Positions 1-7,444 of a stretch of DNA of 12,244 bases are shown here, one piece after another (within the stretch, counting starts at the first letter, position 1; each line of letters begins with the position of its first letter). The stretch lies in the NCBI GenBank assembly GCA_030619415.1, contig JAUXBM010000017.1, positions 1 through 12,244 of the forward strand, in the 5' to 3' direction. This stretch comes from Chlorobiota bacterium. GTDB taxonomy: Bacteria > Bacteroidota > Bacteroidia > Bacteroidales > F082. A program made the translations under genes and the position numbers. The notes below the pieces were generated by a model. The model was not told where the DNA came from. It did not search any database and saw only the letters and a program-made list of their open reading frames with translations.

Positions 1-876
1 CACATCACCGTAAATTATATGATGGCCAAGGAATCGGTCAAAAAAAGAATCACCGGCGAAAACTCAGCAGGCATGTCATTCACCGAATTTTCGTACCAGC
101 TCGTTCAAGGTTATGATTTTCTTTACCTGTATGAGCATGAAAACTGCAAACTGCAAATGGGTGGCGCCGACCAATGGGGAAATATTACTACAGGTACGGA
201 GCTGATAAGAAGGAAACTGGGGCATGAGAATGAGGCTTTTGCGCTGACCTGCCCTTTGATAACGAAAGCCGACGGGACAAAATTCGGCAAAACAGAAAGC
301 GGCAATGTATGGCTCGATCCGGAAAGAACCTCACCTTATGAATTTTACCAATTCTGGATGAATGTTTCGGATGAGGACGCTGAAAAGTACATCAAAATTT
401 TCACCCTGTTCACGGCAGAGGAAATTAAAGGTTTAGTGGCCGAACATCAGGAAGCACCTCATTTGAGATTGCTCCAAAAGGTGTTGGCTAAAGACATTAC
501 AGCCAGGGTCCATTCTGAAAAAGATTATACTGCCGCCATCGAAGCTTCACAAATATTGTTTGGAAAAGGCACTACAAAAATGCTTCGCAATATGGATGAA
601 CGGCTGTTATTAAGCGTATTCAAGGGTGTGCCACAAGCCGAAATATCAACGGCAGAATTCGATGCAGGAATTGGTTTATTGGACTTTCTATCTGACAAAG
701 CAGGTGCTTTCAAGTCGAATGGCGAAGCGAGACGGATGCTAAAAGACAATGCCGTTTCCATCAACAAGCAAAAGATCGATGAGAATTATTCAATTGAGAA
801 AAAAGATCTTTTAAACGGAAAATACATTTTGGTTCAGAAAGGGAAAAAGAATTATTATCTGGTTTCAATTAAGTAG
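1..876 (+). CDS. tyrS: tyrosyl-tRNA synthetase, 5'-truncated by window edge
   Basis: Cytoplasmic enzyme that charges tRNA-Tyr with tyrosine using ATP. The frame is open from base 1 ([13 protein letters not shown]...), so the ATG at 19 is internal and about 140 N-terminal residues, including the HIGH-type motif, lie outside the window. Visible here (291 residues) are the tyrosine-pocket stretch QGYDFLYLY and the segment [10 protein letters not shown] (residues 53-62 of the fragment). The second class I signature appears as KFGKT (94-98), the usual TyrRS form of KMSKS. The last ~70 residues form an S4-like RNA-binding domain ([19 protein letters not shown]). The similarity to bacterial TyrRS is continuous with no frameshift. 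The gene ends at TAG and is followed by a weak hairpin; the next gene on this strand begins 138 nt later and probably has its own promoter. Confidence 0.97.
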   Translation, partial: HITVNYMMAKESVKKRITGENSAGMSFTEFSYQLVQGYDFLYLYEHENCKLQMGGADQWGNITTGTELIRRKLGHENEAFALTCPLITKADGTKFGKTESGNVWLDPERTSPYEFYQFWMNVSDEDAEKYIKIFTLFTAEEIKGLVAEHQEAPHLRLLQKVLAKDITARVHSEKDYTAAIEASQILFGKGTTKMLRNMDERLLLSVFKGVPQAEISTAEFDAGIGLLDFLSDKAGAFKSNGEARRMLKDNAVSINKQKIDENYSIEKKDLLNGKYILVQKGKKNYYLVSIK

Positions 877-896
877 GCTTTTGGCATCAGATTTTT

Positions 897-928
897 TACC
901 ATTGCTCTTCCAGTGGTAGTCACTTTTT
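897..928 (+). terminator. possible weak intrinsic terminator after tyrS
   Basis: Bases 897-904 (TACCATTG) can pair with 911-918 (CAGTGGTA) to form an 8-bp stem containing one G-U pair, with a 6-nt loop CTCTTC. A run of five T (924-928) follows, but it starts about 5 nt after the stem, so the structure is not ideal. Its place just after the tyrS stop supports the call. Confidence 0.35.
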
Positions 929-961
929 AACATTTCGCTGTGATTAATTAACAAAATTGAT

Positions 962-993
962 TTGTTTTTCTGGTTCGTGATGCTTTATCTTTA
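962..993 (+). promoter_or_regulatory. candidate Bacteroidota promoter for the transglutaminase-fold gene
   Basis: TTG at 962-964 (within TTTG) is followed after 21 nt by TATCTTTA at 986-993, matching 7 of 8 positions of TAnnTTTG. The spacing fits the Bacteroidota -33/-7 arrangement. Transcription would begin near 998-1000, giving a leader of about 15 nt before the TTG start at 1015. The call rests on pattern only. Confidence 0.35.
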
Positions 994-1014
994 TCGCATC
1001 ATTAAAAAAATTAA

Positions 1015-1899
1015 TTGGGAAATTCTTCAAATAATGCCGAATTAGCCGCCTTGATGAATCTGCTGGACGAACCAAGCGAAGACAATTATCGTTCCATCAG
1101 AAAAAAAATCACCCACTATGGCAAAGAGGCAATTCCTTTGCTGGAAGAGGCCTGGCTCAATGCATTTAACGGAGACAATGTGAAACGCATTGAAGAGCTG
1201 ATTGATGAAATCAGGTTTAACGACTTGTATTTTGAATTGGAAAATTGGGCGCGATTTTACACCAACGACCTCATAAAAGCATTCCTGCTGCTTACAAGTT
1301 TCCGGTATCCTGATTTGGATGTTGACAAATACCTTCTTAAAATTGAAAAGTTAAAACAGGATATGTGGCTCGAAATGAACGAAAACCTGACTGCCCTTGA
1401 GAAGGTTAAGGTGATGAATCATATTTTTTACGACATCCACAAATTCAGGGGCCAATTACCCAGCCAGACAAACCTCAACGCTTTTTTCCTGAGCGACTTA
1501 CTGGATGCTTACAAAGGCAGTGCAGTATCGCTGGGCATCATCTACATAGCCCTGGCACAAGCGTTAAATATTCCCATTTTTGGGGTTGACCTTTACAAGC
1601 ACTTTATCCTGGTTTATATGGATGATACCATTCCCATAAAGGAACCGGAGGCGTATAGCAATGAGGAGATACTGTTTTATATTGCTGTGGTCAACAAAGG
1701 TTCTGTTTTTACAAAAAACGAAATCAACCGGTATATCAAACAGATGAAAATTGAACCAAAGCCAGGCTATTTTGTGCCTTGTAACAATACCCATATCATC
1801 CGGCGGTTGATGGAGGAAATGATTGGCGCCTACAACAAAAAAGGAGATCAGGACAAGGCCGACCTCCTGGCTCAATTAATCAGTGCATTGGGTCAGTGA
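1015..1899 (+). CDS. transglutaminase-fold (SirB1-like) protein, probable non-enzymatic
   Basis: Predicted cytoplasmic protein of 294 residues without signal peptide or membrane segment. The N-terminal ~110 residues are helical ([12 protein letters not shown], then a HEAT-like stretch [16 protein letters not shown]). The middle matches the SirB1/transglutaminase-like family: [18 protein letters not shown], then [17 protein letters not shown] (around 166-182) and YKHFILVY with His196. The catalytic Cys of true transglutaminases is absent: GSAVSLG occupies that region, and the only Cys in the protein lies near the C-terminus in VPCNN. A binding or scaffold role is therefore likelier than catalysis. 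The start is chosen at TTG 1015 because an in-frame TAA lies directly before it and family members begin shortly before the ELxALxxLLD helix; the first ATG (1054) would remove that helix. No SD is visible. The 3' end overlaps convergent purC by 7 nt. The molecular function of this Bacteroidota family is unknown to me. Confidence 0.85.
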   Translation: MGNSSNNAELAALMNLLDEPSEDNYRSIRKKITHYGKEAIPLLEEAWLNAFNGDNVKRIEELIDEIRFNDLYFELENWARFYTNDLIKAFLLLTSFRYPDLDVDKYLLKIEKLKQDMWLEMNENLTALEKVKVMNHIFYDIHKFRGQLPSQTNLNAFFLSDLLDAYKGSAVSLGIIYIALAQALNIPIFGVDLYKHFILVYMDDTIPIKEPEAYSNEEILFYIAVVNKGSVFTKNEINRYIKQMKIEPKPGYFVPCNNTHIIRRLMEEMIGAYNKKGDQDKADLLAQLISALGQ

Positions 1900-2840
1900 G
1901 TCTTTAAAAACGCTTCAATATTTTTCCCGATCCTATCCAAGACCCCACTTGTTGGCACGCGGTTGAATTTATCGCCGGTTACCTGCTCGAAAAGTTCAAT
2001 GTATCTTTCTGAAACACTTTCCACAAAGGCATCGTTCATTTCAGGAACCGGCTGACCTTCTTTCCCCTGGAATCCATTTTCCATTAACCACTCCCGTACA
2101 AATTCCTTTGACAATTGTTTTTGTTGCTCACCTTTGGCAAAGCGCTCCTCGTATTCATCCGCATAAAAATACCGCGATGAATCAGGAGTATGGATCTCAT
2201 CAATCAGGTATATCTGGTCTCCGACTTTTCCAAATTCATATTTGGTATCCACCAGGATCAGTCCTTTTTCGGCGGCAATTTCAGACCCCCGCTGAAATAA
2301 TTTTCTTGTGAAATCTTCCAACTTATTATAGTCGTCTTCCGAAACTAGGCCTTGCTTGATAATTTCCTCCCGTGAAATATCTTCATCATGACCCTCAACT
2401 GCTTTTGTTGTAGGAGTAACAATTGGTTCAGGAAACCTTTGATGCTCTTTCAATCCATCCGGTACCGGTACTCCACAAATATCACGGGCACCACTTTTAT
2501 AGGTGCGCCACGAACTACCTGTTAAGTATCCGCGTATGATCATCTCCACCGGAAATGGTTTGCAATAATGTCCGACTGTAACCATCGGATCAGGGCTTGC
2601 GGTCATCCAGTTAGGAACGATATCGGCGGTTGCTGTTAAAAATTTTGAGGCGATCTGGTTTAGCACCTGCCCTTTGTAAGGGATACCCCTGGGCAATACG
2701 ACATCAAAGGCCGAAATGCGATCGGAGGCCACCATTACCAGCAGTTCATCGTCAATTGTATATACATCCCTCACTTTTCCGTGGTACACATTTGTTTGTT
2801 TCGGAAATTGAAAATCGGTACGGGTTATTGCTTCATTCAT
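1893..2840 (-). CDS. purC: phosphoribosylaminoimidazole-succinocarboxamide synthase (SAICAR synthetase)
   Basis: ATP-dependent ligase of de novo purine synthesis that joins CAIR and L-aspartate to give SAICAR in the cytoplasm. Motifs include GKVRDVY (residues 21-27), [11 protein letters not shown] (38-48), the signature [11 protein letters not shown], the second signature [11 protein letters not shown], and [13 protein letters not shown]. Its 315 residues match the long Bacteroidota/eukaryote-like PurC form rather than the ~240-residue E. coli form. The start at 2840 ([10 protein letters not shown]) is preferred over the in-frame ATG at 2882, which would add 14 unconserved residues lying inside phoH. 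This start lies in ATGAATGA and overlaps the phoH stop by 8 nt, which suggests translational coupling. The stop overlaps the convergent transglutaminase-fold gene. Confidence 0.97.
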   Translation of the reverse strand: MNEAITRTDFQFPKQTNVYHGKVRDVYTIDDELLVMVASDRISAFDVVLPRGIPYKGQVLNQIASKFLTATADIVPNWMTASPDPMVTVGHYCKPFPVEMIIRGYLTGSSWRTYKSGARDICGVPVPDGLKEHQRFPEPIVTPTTKAVEGHDEDISREEIIKQGLVSEDDYNKLEDFTRKLFQRGSEIAAEKGLILVDTKYEFGKVGDQIYLIDEIHTPDSSRYFYADEYEERFAKGEQQKQLSKEFVREWLMENGFQGKEGQPVPEMNDAFVESVSERYIELFEQVTGDKFNRVPTSGVLDRIGKNIEAFLKTH

Positions 2841-3801
2841 TGTTTTTGGTATTTTTTTCTTCGTAAATATTATATGCATCAATAATACTGGTAACCAGTT
2901 TATGTCGTACTACATCCCGTCCGTCAAGCTGGATGAAATCTACTCCTTTTATTCCGTTGAGGATACTTTGTGCCTGTAATAATCCTGACAATTTTTTTCG
3001 GGGAAGGTCAATTTGAGTAACATCTCCCGTAACAATAAATTTAGATGATTTTCCCATCCTTGTCAGGAACATTTTTAGCTGGCTAACCGAAGCATTTTGT
3101 GCTTCATCTAAAATTGCAAACGCATTACCCAGCGTTCTGCCGCGCATGTATGCCAATGGTGCGATCTCAATGGTTTCATCTTCCAGATAGGAGAGGAATT
3201 TTTGTGTTGGCAACATATCCCGAAGTGCGTCATACAATGGCTGCAGGTAAGGATCCAGTTTTTCTTTCATGTCACCGGGCAAAAAACCAAGGCTTTCTCC
3301 AGCTTCGATGGCGGGCCGGGTTAAGATTATTTTTTTTACCTGCTTGTTTTTCAATGCCCTGATGGCGAGCGCTACTGCGGTGTAAGTCTTTCCTGTTCCT
3401 GCCGGTCCAATCGCAAATACCAAATCGTTCTTTACACTGCTCTCAACCATCTTTTTCTGGTTAACCGTCAATGCCTTGATCAGTTTTCCATGACGGCCAT
3501 AAACAAGGATATCCTCACCCTGCTCACCGGCACTTTTGGTGATGCCATTGTTTTCGAGCATAATCTGCCGTACAACATCTTCAGTAATCTTTCCAAAACG
3601 GTCGAAATGGATAAGCAGGAGGTCAAATCGTTTTTCAAAATTTCTTATCTCTTTATCCTCACCTATCAGTTTAATAAACTCACCCCTCGCTATAATTTTG
3701 AGCTTCGGGAATATTTCTTTTATTTGGTTGAGGTATTTATCGCCGGGACCATAAATATCGAGGGGGCTGCCAATATCAAGTTGTAGAATGCTTTCGCTCA
3801 T
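2833..3801 (-). CDS. phoH: PhoH family ATPase (PhoH-like protein)
   Basis: Cytoplasmic P-loop ATPase of the PhoH/PhoH-like family, related to the helicase portion of PhoH2 and linked in other bacteria to RNA metabolism and ribosome-related functions; the exact role is not settled. The protein has 322 residues: an N-terminal KH-like region (about 1-100), then the ATPase domain with Walker A GPAGTGKT (132-139), [18 protein letters not shown] (160-177), Walker [10 protein letters not shown] (228-236) and [11 protein letters not shown]. All core motifs are intact. ATG 3801 is used as start (MSESILQLD); a TTG one codon earlier (3804) is possible but less likely. It is the first gene of a two-gene unit with purC and diverges from the DUF62 gene across a 130-nt intergenic region holding candidate promoters for both. 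Confidence 0.95.
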   Translation of the reverse strand: MSESILQLDIGSPLDIYGPGDKYLNQIKEIFPKLKIIARGEFIKLIGEDKEIRNFEKRFDLLLIHFDRFGKITEDVVRQIMLENNGITKSAGEQGEDILVYGRHGKLIKALTVNQKKMVESSVKNDLVFAIGPAGTGKTYTAVALAIRALKNKQVKKIILTRPAIEAGESLGFLPGDMKEKLDPYLQPLYDALRDMLPTQKFLSYLEDETIEIAPLAYMRGRTLGNAFAILDEAQNASVSQLKMFLTRMGKSSKFIVTGDVTQIDLPRKKLSGLLQAQSILNGIKGVDFIQLDGRDVVRHKLVTSIIDAYNIYEEKNTKNNE

Positions 3802-3839
3802 CAAAAAATATCAATCAGTGGTCATTTCAAAAAGAACCT

Positions 3840-3867
3840 CAAAATTATTAAAAAATGACGGTTACAA
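3840..3867 (-). promoter_or_regulatory. candidate promoter for phoH-purC
   Basis: On the minus strand TTG (3867-3865) is followed after 17 nt by TAATTTTG (3847-3840), an exact TAnnTTTG match. The spacing is at the short end of that reported for Bacteroidota promoters. It would leave a leader of about 30 nt before the phoH ATG. The region is AT-rich, so chance matches are possible. Confidence 0.4.
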
Positions 3868-3880
3868 GGTTCAAAATTTA

Positions 3881-3888
3881 TAATTTTG
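3881..3888 (+). promoter_or_regulatory. candidate -7 element for the DUF62 gene
   Basis: TAATTTTG is an exact TAnnTTTG match, 43 nt before the ATG at 3932. No good TTG lies 17-23 nt upstream; only a TG at 3856-3857 does, so the upstream half is weak. Confidence 0.3.
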
Positions 3889-3931
3889 ATACTCAATTCT
3901 AAAAAATTATTGTAGCCGGGAAGGCGAGCGC

Positions 3932-4708
3932 ATGAGTTTAATTACATTGATTAGTGACTGGGGGCTTAACGATTATTATACGGCGGCGGTGAAAGGGATG
4001 ATTTACAAGCATTTACCAAAAGCCAACATTGTAGATATCACGCATGAAATAGTGCCTTTTGATGTGAACGCAGCAGCTTATATTCTGAAAAATGCCTACA
4101 AGAATTTCCCCGATGGAACCATTCATGTTATTGGGATCAATACCGAAGAATCGCTCAATCACCCACATATAGTTGCCTACTACGATAAACAATATTTTAT
4201 AGGAACTGATAATGGTGTCCTGTCACTGGTATTTGACCACGAACCTGAAAAACTTTTTGTTATAGATATTTTGCAAGACTCACCAAATTTTACTTTTTCG
4301 GGACGCGACCGGTTTGTGAAAGCTGCTGTTCATCTTGCAAAGGGAGGAAAGCCTGAGGAGTTGGGTACTGAAAAAGTAATGTTAACGAACAAAATGACAT
4401 TCGAGCCAACGATCAATGAAGATATGATCAAAGGGATGGTGATGCATATTGATACTTACGAAAACCTGATCACCAATATAAGCCAGAACCTTTTCAGGGA
4501 AAAAGTGAAAAACAAAAAATTTACCATCTCCTTGCGGTCCATCAACATGAAAATGATTCATGATTCATATGGAGATGTTTCAATTGGTGAGGTAGTGGCC
4601 CTGTTTGCGAGCAACGGCATGCTGGAAATTGCAATAAATAAAGGAAATGCTGCCTCTCTCCTGGGGGTAGCCGAAAAAGACTCAATAATTGTAGAGTTCA
4701 ACCAGTAG
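3932..4708 (+). CDS. SAM hydroxide adenosyltransferase family protein (DUF62; fluorinase/chlorinase superfamily), variant active site
   Basis: Predicted cytoplasmic protein of 258 residues. Characterised canonical DUF62 members hydrolyse S-adenosylmethionine to adenosine and methionine. Family features seen: N-terminal TLISDWGLNDYY..VKG (residues 5-22, the TDFG..D.Y..KG motif), IVDITHEI (33-40), TDNGVLSLV (92-100), and FSGRDRFVKAAVHLAKG (122-138) with His134. A C-terminal beta domain follows, with DTYENLITNI resembling the usual 'D.FGN..TNI' segment. The canonical VDPGVG motif, which carries the Asp of the reported Asp-Arg-His triad, is absent: the segment reads HVIGINTEESLNHPH (65-79), so neither the Asp nor the following Arg is present. 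The His is kept. Fold assignment is firm; SAM hydrolysis is not assured. It is divergent from phoH and ends 7 nt from the convergent PAP2 gene. Confidence 0.9.
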   Translation: MSLITLISDWGLNDYYTAAVKGMIYKHLPKANIVDITHEIVPFDVNAAAYILKNAYKNFPDGTIHVIGINTEESLNHPHIVAYYDKQYFIGTDNGVLSLVFDHEPEKLFVIDILQDSPNFTFSGRDRFVKAAVHLAKGGKPEELGTEKVMLTNKMTFEPTINEDMIKGMVMHIDTYENLITNISQNLFREKVKNKKFTISLRSINMKMIHDSYGDVSIGEVVALFASNGMLEIAINKGNAASLLGVAEKDSIIVEFNQ

Positions 4709-4715
4709 CCGACAT

Positions 4716-5300
4716 TCAGCCTGCATTGTTGGTGTTACGAATGAATTTCTTTTCAGAATAATTATACAATTGCAATATCAGGTAGCCGAGTATCATTCCA
4801 AGAACGGCTCCTCCTATGATATCCCCCGGATAATGAACGCCCAAATAGATCCTGCTATAGCCCACAAATGTTGCCCAGATTAACAATGTCAACAATATCC
4901 ATTTATGGTTGCTCCACATCAAACCGCCGATAAAAAATGCCAAAGCAAAACTGTTGGCCGCATGTGATGAAACAAATCCGTACTGCCCGCCACAACCCGA
5001 AACCGTGTGGACCAATAGCACAAGTTCCTCGCTATGACAAGGGCGCAACCGCTGAAAAGTATTTTTGAACAGATGAACTGAAAGCTGATCGGAAAGTGCA
5101 ATTAGAAGCGCCACGAAAACAAGAACCAAAACACTTCGCCAATGATACTTGCGAATGATGAAATAGAGCAATATCAAGTAAAACCATACCCAGAAAAACT
5201 TGGAACTGGCGTAAGTCATAACTGAATCAAAAAACGAATTGTGGCAGCCGTTAATTAAAAGAAAAAGATCAGAATCAACACTGTTCAGGAATTCAAACAT
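4716..5300 (-). CDS. PAP2 superfamily membrane phosphatase
   Basis: Integral membrane phosphatase of 194 residues, likely acting on a lipid phosphate or pyrophosphate (undecaprenyl-PP, PGP or PA type) at the outer face of the inner membrane; the substrate cannot be told from sequence. All three PAP2 motifs are visible: C1 K79-N-T-F-Q-R-L-R-P87 (KxxxxxxRP), C2 GFVSSHAAN (108-116), where SSH with His113 replaces the common PSGH, and C3 SRIYLGVHYPGD (149-160; SRx5Hx3D). Hydrophobic segments lie near 36-49, 56-70, 117-129, 134-147 and 161-177. The start at ATG 5300 gives the usual amphipathic N-terminus. It lies 13 nt downstream of the exported TonB-like gene on the same strand and so is probably co-transcribed with it. 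No terminator was seen at its end. Confidence 0.93.
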   Translation of the reverse strand: MFEFLNSVDSDLFLLINGCHNSFFDSVMTYASSKFFWVWFYLILLYFIIRKYHWRSVLVLVFVALLIALSDQLSVHLFKNTFQRLRPCHSEELVLLVHTVSGCGGQYGFVSSHAANSFALAFFIGGLMWSNHKWILLTLLIWATFVGYSRIYLGVHYPGDIIGGAVLGMILGYLILQLYNYSEKKFIRNTNNAG

Positions 5301-5313
5301 AAATGGGAAATAT

Positions 5314-5943
5314 CTACTTATTCATGAGGTCAATTGCTTCTTGTTTCATATCCGTATATTCGTTGTGGTACGGATTGCGTTTTATGAGCACATTGATATA
5401 CCCAATGGCTTTTTTTCCCTTACCTTTCTCAAGCATCTTTTCCGCCTTTTCGAGGTAATAAGAATCATCATAACACTGAACCCCAACTATTTTACCTTCG
5501 ACAACCAACAAAGCATCATCGGTATTTGTTATTACACCGGTAATTTTAAACTGTATAGAAACATTGAACCGGGTGTATCGGTCGTCATCACATTTATTCC
5601 AGTTACCAATCGTGTTTTCAAAAAAATTAGATATTTGTGTTTCAATCCCATAACCAAGCGGGTTCTTTATTTTAACCTCCTGTATCTCAGCCTCACAATC
5701 TACTTCGAATACAACAATTACAATCCCTGTTACGCAATTCATTTTTGCTACCTCCGGGAATTCAACAGTTTTCAGAAACAATCTCTCGAAGCTGTAATAT
5801 CCACCCTTGTATCGATAATCGAGCATCGATTTCAGGTTATCTTTTCGGCTTTCACTCAGTGACTGAATTTGTCCAATCAGCAGCCCATTGAATAACGAGA
5901 ATATAAATAGTATTGCGATTGTAATTTGTTTCATCTTTTGCAT
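5314..5943 (-). CDS. exported protein with TonB-C-terminal-like domain and helical tail
   Basis: The N-terminus (MKQITIAILFIFSLFNGLLIGQ) is a signal peptide or anchor, so the product should reach the periplasm. Residues ~45-130 resemble a TonB C-terminal domain: FPEVAKMNCVTGIVIVVFEVD..AEIQEVKIKNPLGYGIE, then a helix and a final strand FNVSIQFKI. Residues ~165-209 are charged and helical (LEKAEKMLEKGKGKKAIGYINVLIKRNP), like a single TPR-type hairpin. Four Cys in the mature region might form disulfides. Unlike real TonB there is no long Pro-rich linker, so energy transduction through the periplasm is doubtful. Two starts are possible, ATG 5943 and ATG 5934 (MKQIT); the candidate promoter directly upstream would favour 5934. 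The domain call is from pattern recognition, not a search. It lies 13 nt upstream of the PAP2 gene. Confidence 0.75.
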   Translation of the reverse strand: MQKMKQITIAILFIFSLFNGLLIGQIQSLSESRKDNLKSMLDYRYKGGYYSFERLFLKTVEFPEVAKMNCVTGIVIVVFEVDCEAEIQEVKIKNPLGYGIETQISNFFENTIGNWNKCDDDRYTRFNVSIQFKITGVITNTDDALLVVEGKIVGVQCYDDSYYLEKAEKMLEKGKGKKAIGYINVLIKRNPYHNEYTDMKQEAIDLMNK

Positions 5944-5953
5944 GGTTTGAAAA

Positions 5954-5984
5954 CAAAGTAAAAATACATATTTTCAGACATCAA
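5954..5984 (-). promoter_or_regulatory. candidate promoter for the TonB-like/PAP2 pair
   Basis: On the minus strand TTG (5984-5982) is followed after 21 nt by TACTTTG (5960-5954), one base short of TAnnTTTG. Transcription would begin near 5949-5947, almost at ATG 5943, which would make ATG 5934 the likelier start. The match is imperfect. Confidence 0.25.
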
Positions 5985-6139
5985 AAGATACAATTTGCCC
6001 TCACATAATTACAATCACAAATCAACGATTCATCTCCCGTTTTTTTTGTATCATTGTAGTAAGACGACATTTTAACCAAATTTAGCTTTAAAAATAAAAT
6101 CTCGTCTGCTATTGTACTTATTATTCACAACTTAAATAT

Positions 6140-6144
6140 GGAGG
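6140..6144 (+). promoter_or_regulatory. strong Shine-Dalgarno site for the patatin gene
   Basis: GGAGG lies 8 nt before ATG 6153, with ideal spacing. Such sites are rare in Bacteroidota, where initiation mostly does without SD pairing, and no other gene start in this window has one. The site fixes the patatin start. It sits inside a three-codon frame (ATG GAG GAC TAA, 6138-6149), probably by chance. Confidence 0.7.
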
Positions 6145-6152
6145 ACTAAACT

Positions 6153-7187
6153 ATGTCAAGTAATTCAAAATTAACAAGAATCCTTTCCCTGGATGGTGGT
6201 GGGATCAGGGGAATTCTTCCGGGGCAAATCCTTGTTGCTCTCGAGAAAAAACTTCAATCCCTCGACAAAAATCCTAAAGCGCGTATAGCGGACTATTTTG
6301 ACCTGATTGCCGGTACCAGCACCGGCGGAATTTTAACTTGTCTTTATCTGTGCCCTTCCGATACAGACCCCACAAAGCCTGGTTTCTCTGCAGAAAAAGC
6401 AGTAGAACTGTACCTCGACCGCGGGGATGAAATCTTCGATGTTTCATTCTGGCAGAAAATCAGAAGCGCAGGTGGATTGACTGACGAAAAATACAGTGCA
6501 AAAGAACTGGAAGAAGCCCTGGTGGATTTTATGGGCGAATTAAAATTGAGCGAACTGCTGAAACCATGTCTGATTACTTCTTATGACATCAAGAACCGAA
6601 AAGGTCATTTTTTCCGTTCACACAAGGCAAAAATTGATAAGGGTTATAATTTTAAGGTAAGGGAAGCTGCAAGGGCAACCTCGGCAGCACCTACTTATTT
6701 TGAGGTGGCCAGGGTTAAGTCGGAAGACAACCGTGTTTATCCTTTGATTGATGGTGGCGTTTTTGTCAATAACCCTACTTTGTGTGCCTATTCTGAAGCC
6801 CGAAACTGGAAGTTTGATGAATTTCGTGACTCACCCAAGGCTGCCAACATGATGATCCTTTCACTCGGCACGGGAGGGCAACACAAAAAGTATGAATACA
6901 AAAAGGCCAAAGATTGGGGTGCTGTACAATGGATTGTACCCATCATCGATATCATGATGGCAGGGGTTGCGGATACTGTCGACTATCAATTGAAACAAAT
7001 TTATGATGCGGTAGGAAAACCCGATCAATATCTCAGGTTGTCACCTGAATTGTTTACTGCCGACAGTGCGATGGATAATGGTTCAGCCGAAAATCTTGAA
7101 GCGCTTAGAAAAGATGGCGAAAAGAATGCTAAGAATTTTGATAAAAAACTAACGGCATTTGCAAAAATGTTGATTGCAAACAAATAA
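6153..7187 (+). CDS. patatin-like phospholipase
   Basis: Predicted lipid acyl hydrolase of 344 residues with a Ser-Asp dyad. The oxyanion-hole motif DGGGIRG is at 14-20, the nucleophile elbow GTSTGG at 54-59 (Ser56), and the dyad Asp in DGGVFVNNP at Asp200. Between them lie SYDIKNRKGHFFRSH (143-157) and ARATSAAPTYFE (173-184), both usual for bacterial patatins. The C-terminal third (DWGAVQWIVPIIDIMMAGVADTVDYQL) is a family-specific helical region. No signal peptide is seen, so it is probably cytoplasmic and may act on the inner leaflet. The start is set by GGAGG at 6140-6144. It is monocistronic: a divergent gene lies upstream and an intrinsic terminator follows at 7256-7282. CBASS CapV effectors share this fold, but no CD-NTase gene is next to it. 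Substrate and role are unknown. Confidence 0.93.
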   Translation: MSSNSKLTRILSLDGGGIRGILPGQILVALEKKLQSLDKNPKARIADYFDLIAGTSTGGILTCLYLCPSDTDPTKPGFSAEKAVELYLDRGDEIFDVSFWQKIRSAGGLTDEKYSAKELEEALVDFMGELKLSELLKPCLITSYDIKNRKGHFFRSHKAKIDKGYNFKVREAARATSAAPTYFEVARVKSEDNRVYPLIDGGVFVNNPTLCAYSEARNWKFDEFRDSPKAANMMILSLGTGGQHKKYEYKKAKDWGAVQWIVPIIDIMMAGVADTVDYQLKQIYDAVGKPDQYLRLSPELFTADSAMDNGSAENLEALRKDGEKNAKNFDKKLTAFAKMLIANK

Positions 7188-7255
7188 ATTGCAGTCTTAA
7201 CTAATCAGACAGCGAAACTGGAAGTTCCATAACATCAAAAAATTATTAACCTCAA

Positions 7256-7282
7256 AGAACGGCAGCAATTTCTGCCGTTTTT
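7256..7282 (+). terminator. intrinsic terminator after the patatin gene
   Basis: AACGGCAG (7258-7265) pairs perfectly with CTGCCGTT (7272-7279) around the 6-nt loop CAATTT, and the right arm runs into a five-T tract (7278-7282). The A bases at 7255-7256 can extend the stem into the T tract. It lies 69 nt after the patatin stop. The remaining ~160 nt before the lipoprotein gene are AT-rich, with no convincing promoter or RNA gene seen. Confidence 0.8.
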
Positions 7283-7444
7283 GTTAAGCCCAATTCCTTA
7301 AAAAACAATAAGTTATACCTATTCCTCAGTGCCTATGAAATATTAAAATTTGCTTTACGCCTCAAAATTGACTACATTGGCTTCATTAACAACACTAATT
7401 TATTGTTAAATATTCTATTTTTTACTAACCAAAATAACATTGTC

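Noticed and set aside
3932..4708. A halogenase (fluorinase/chlorinase)
   Set aside because: The superfamily fold matches, but the protein belongs to the broad DUF62 group and nothing in the sequence or neighbours points to halide use.
5239..5862. Plus-strand open frame of 207 codons
   Set aside because: It lies antisense to the exported TonB-like gene and the PAP2 start, has no recognisable domain, and the minus-strand frame has a signal peptide, domain pattern and operon-like spacing.
6083..6090. TAGCTTTA as a patatin promoter element
   Set aside because: It matches 7 of 8 positions of TAnnTTTG, but the nearest upstream TTG is 26 nt away, outside the usual spacing.
6138..6149. Three-codon leader peptide (ATG GAG GAC TAA) before the patatin gene
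   Set aside because: The frame is explained by the GGAGG site itself and is too short to judge; there is no attenuator-like structure around it.
6153..7187. CBASS anti-phage operon with the patatin as CapV effector
   Set aside because: No CD-NTase, Cap2/Cap3 or other defence gene is adjacent. The patatin is bounded by a divergent exported protein and a strong terminator.
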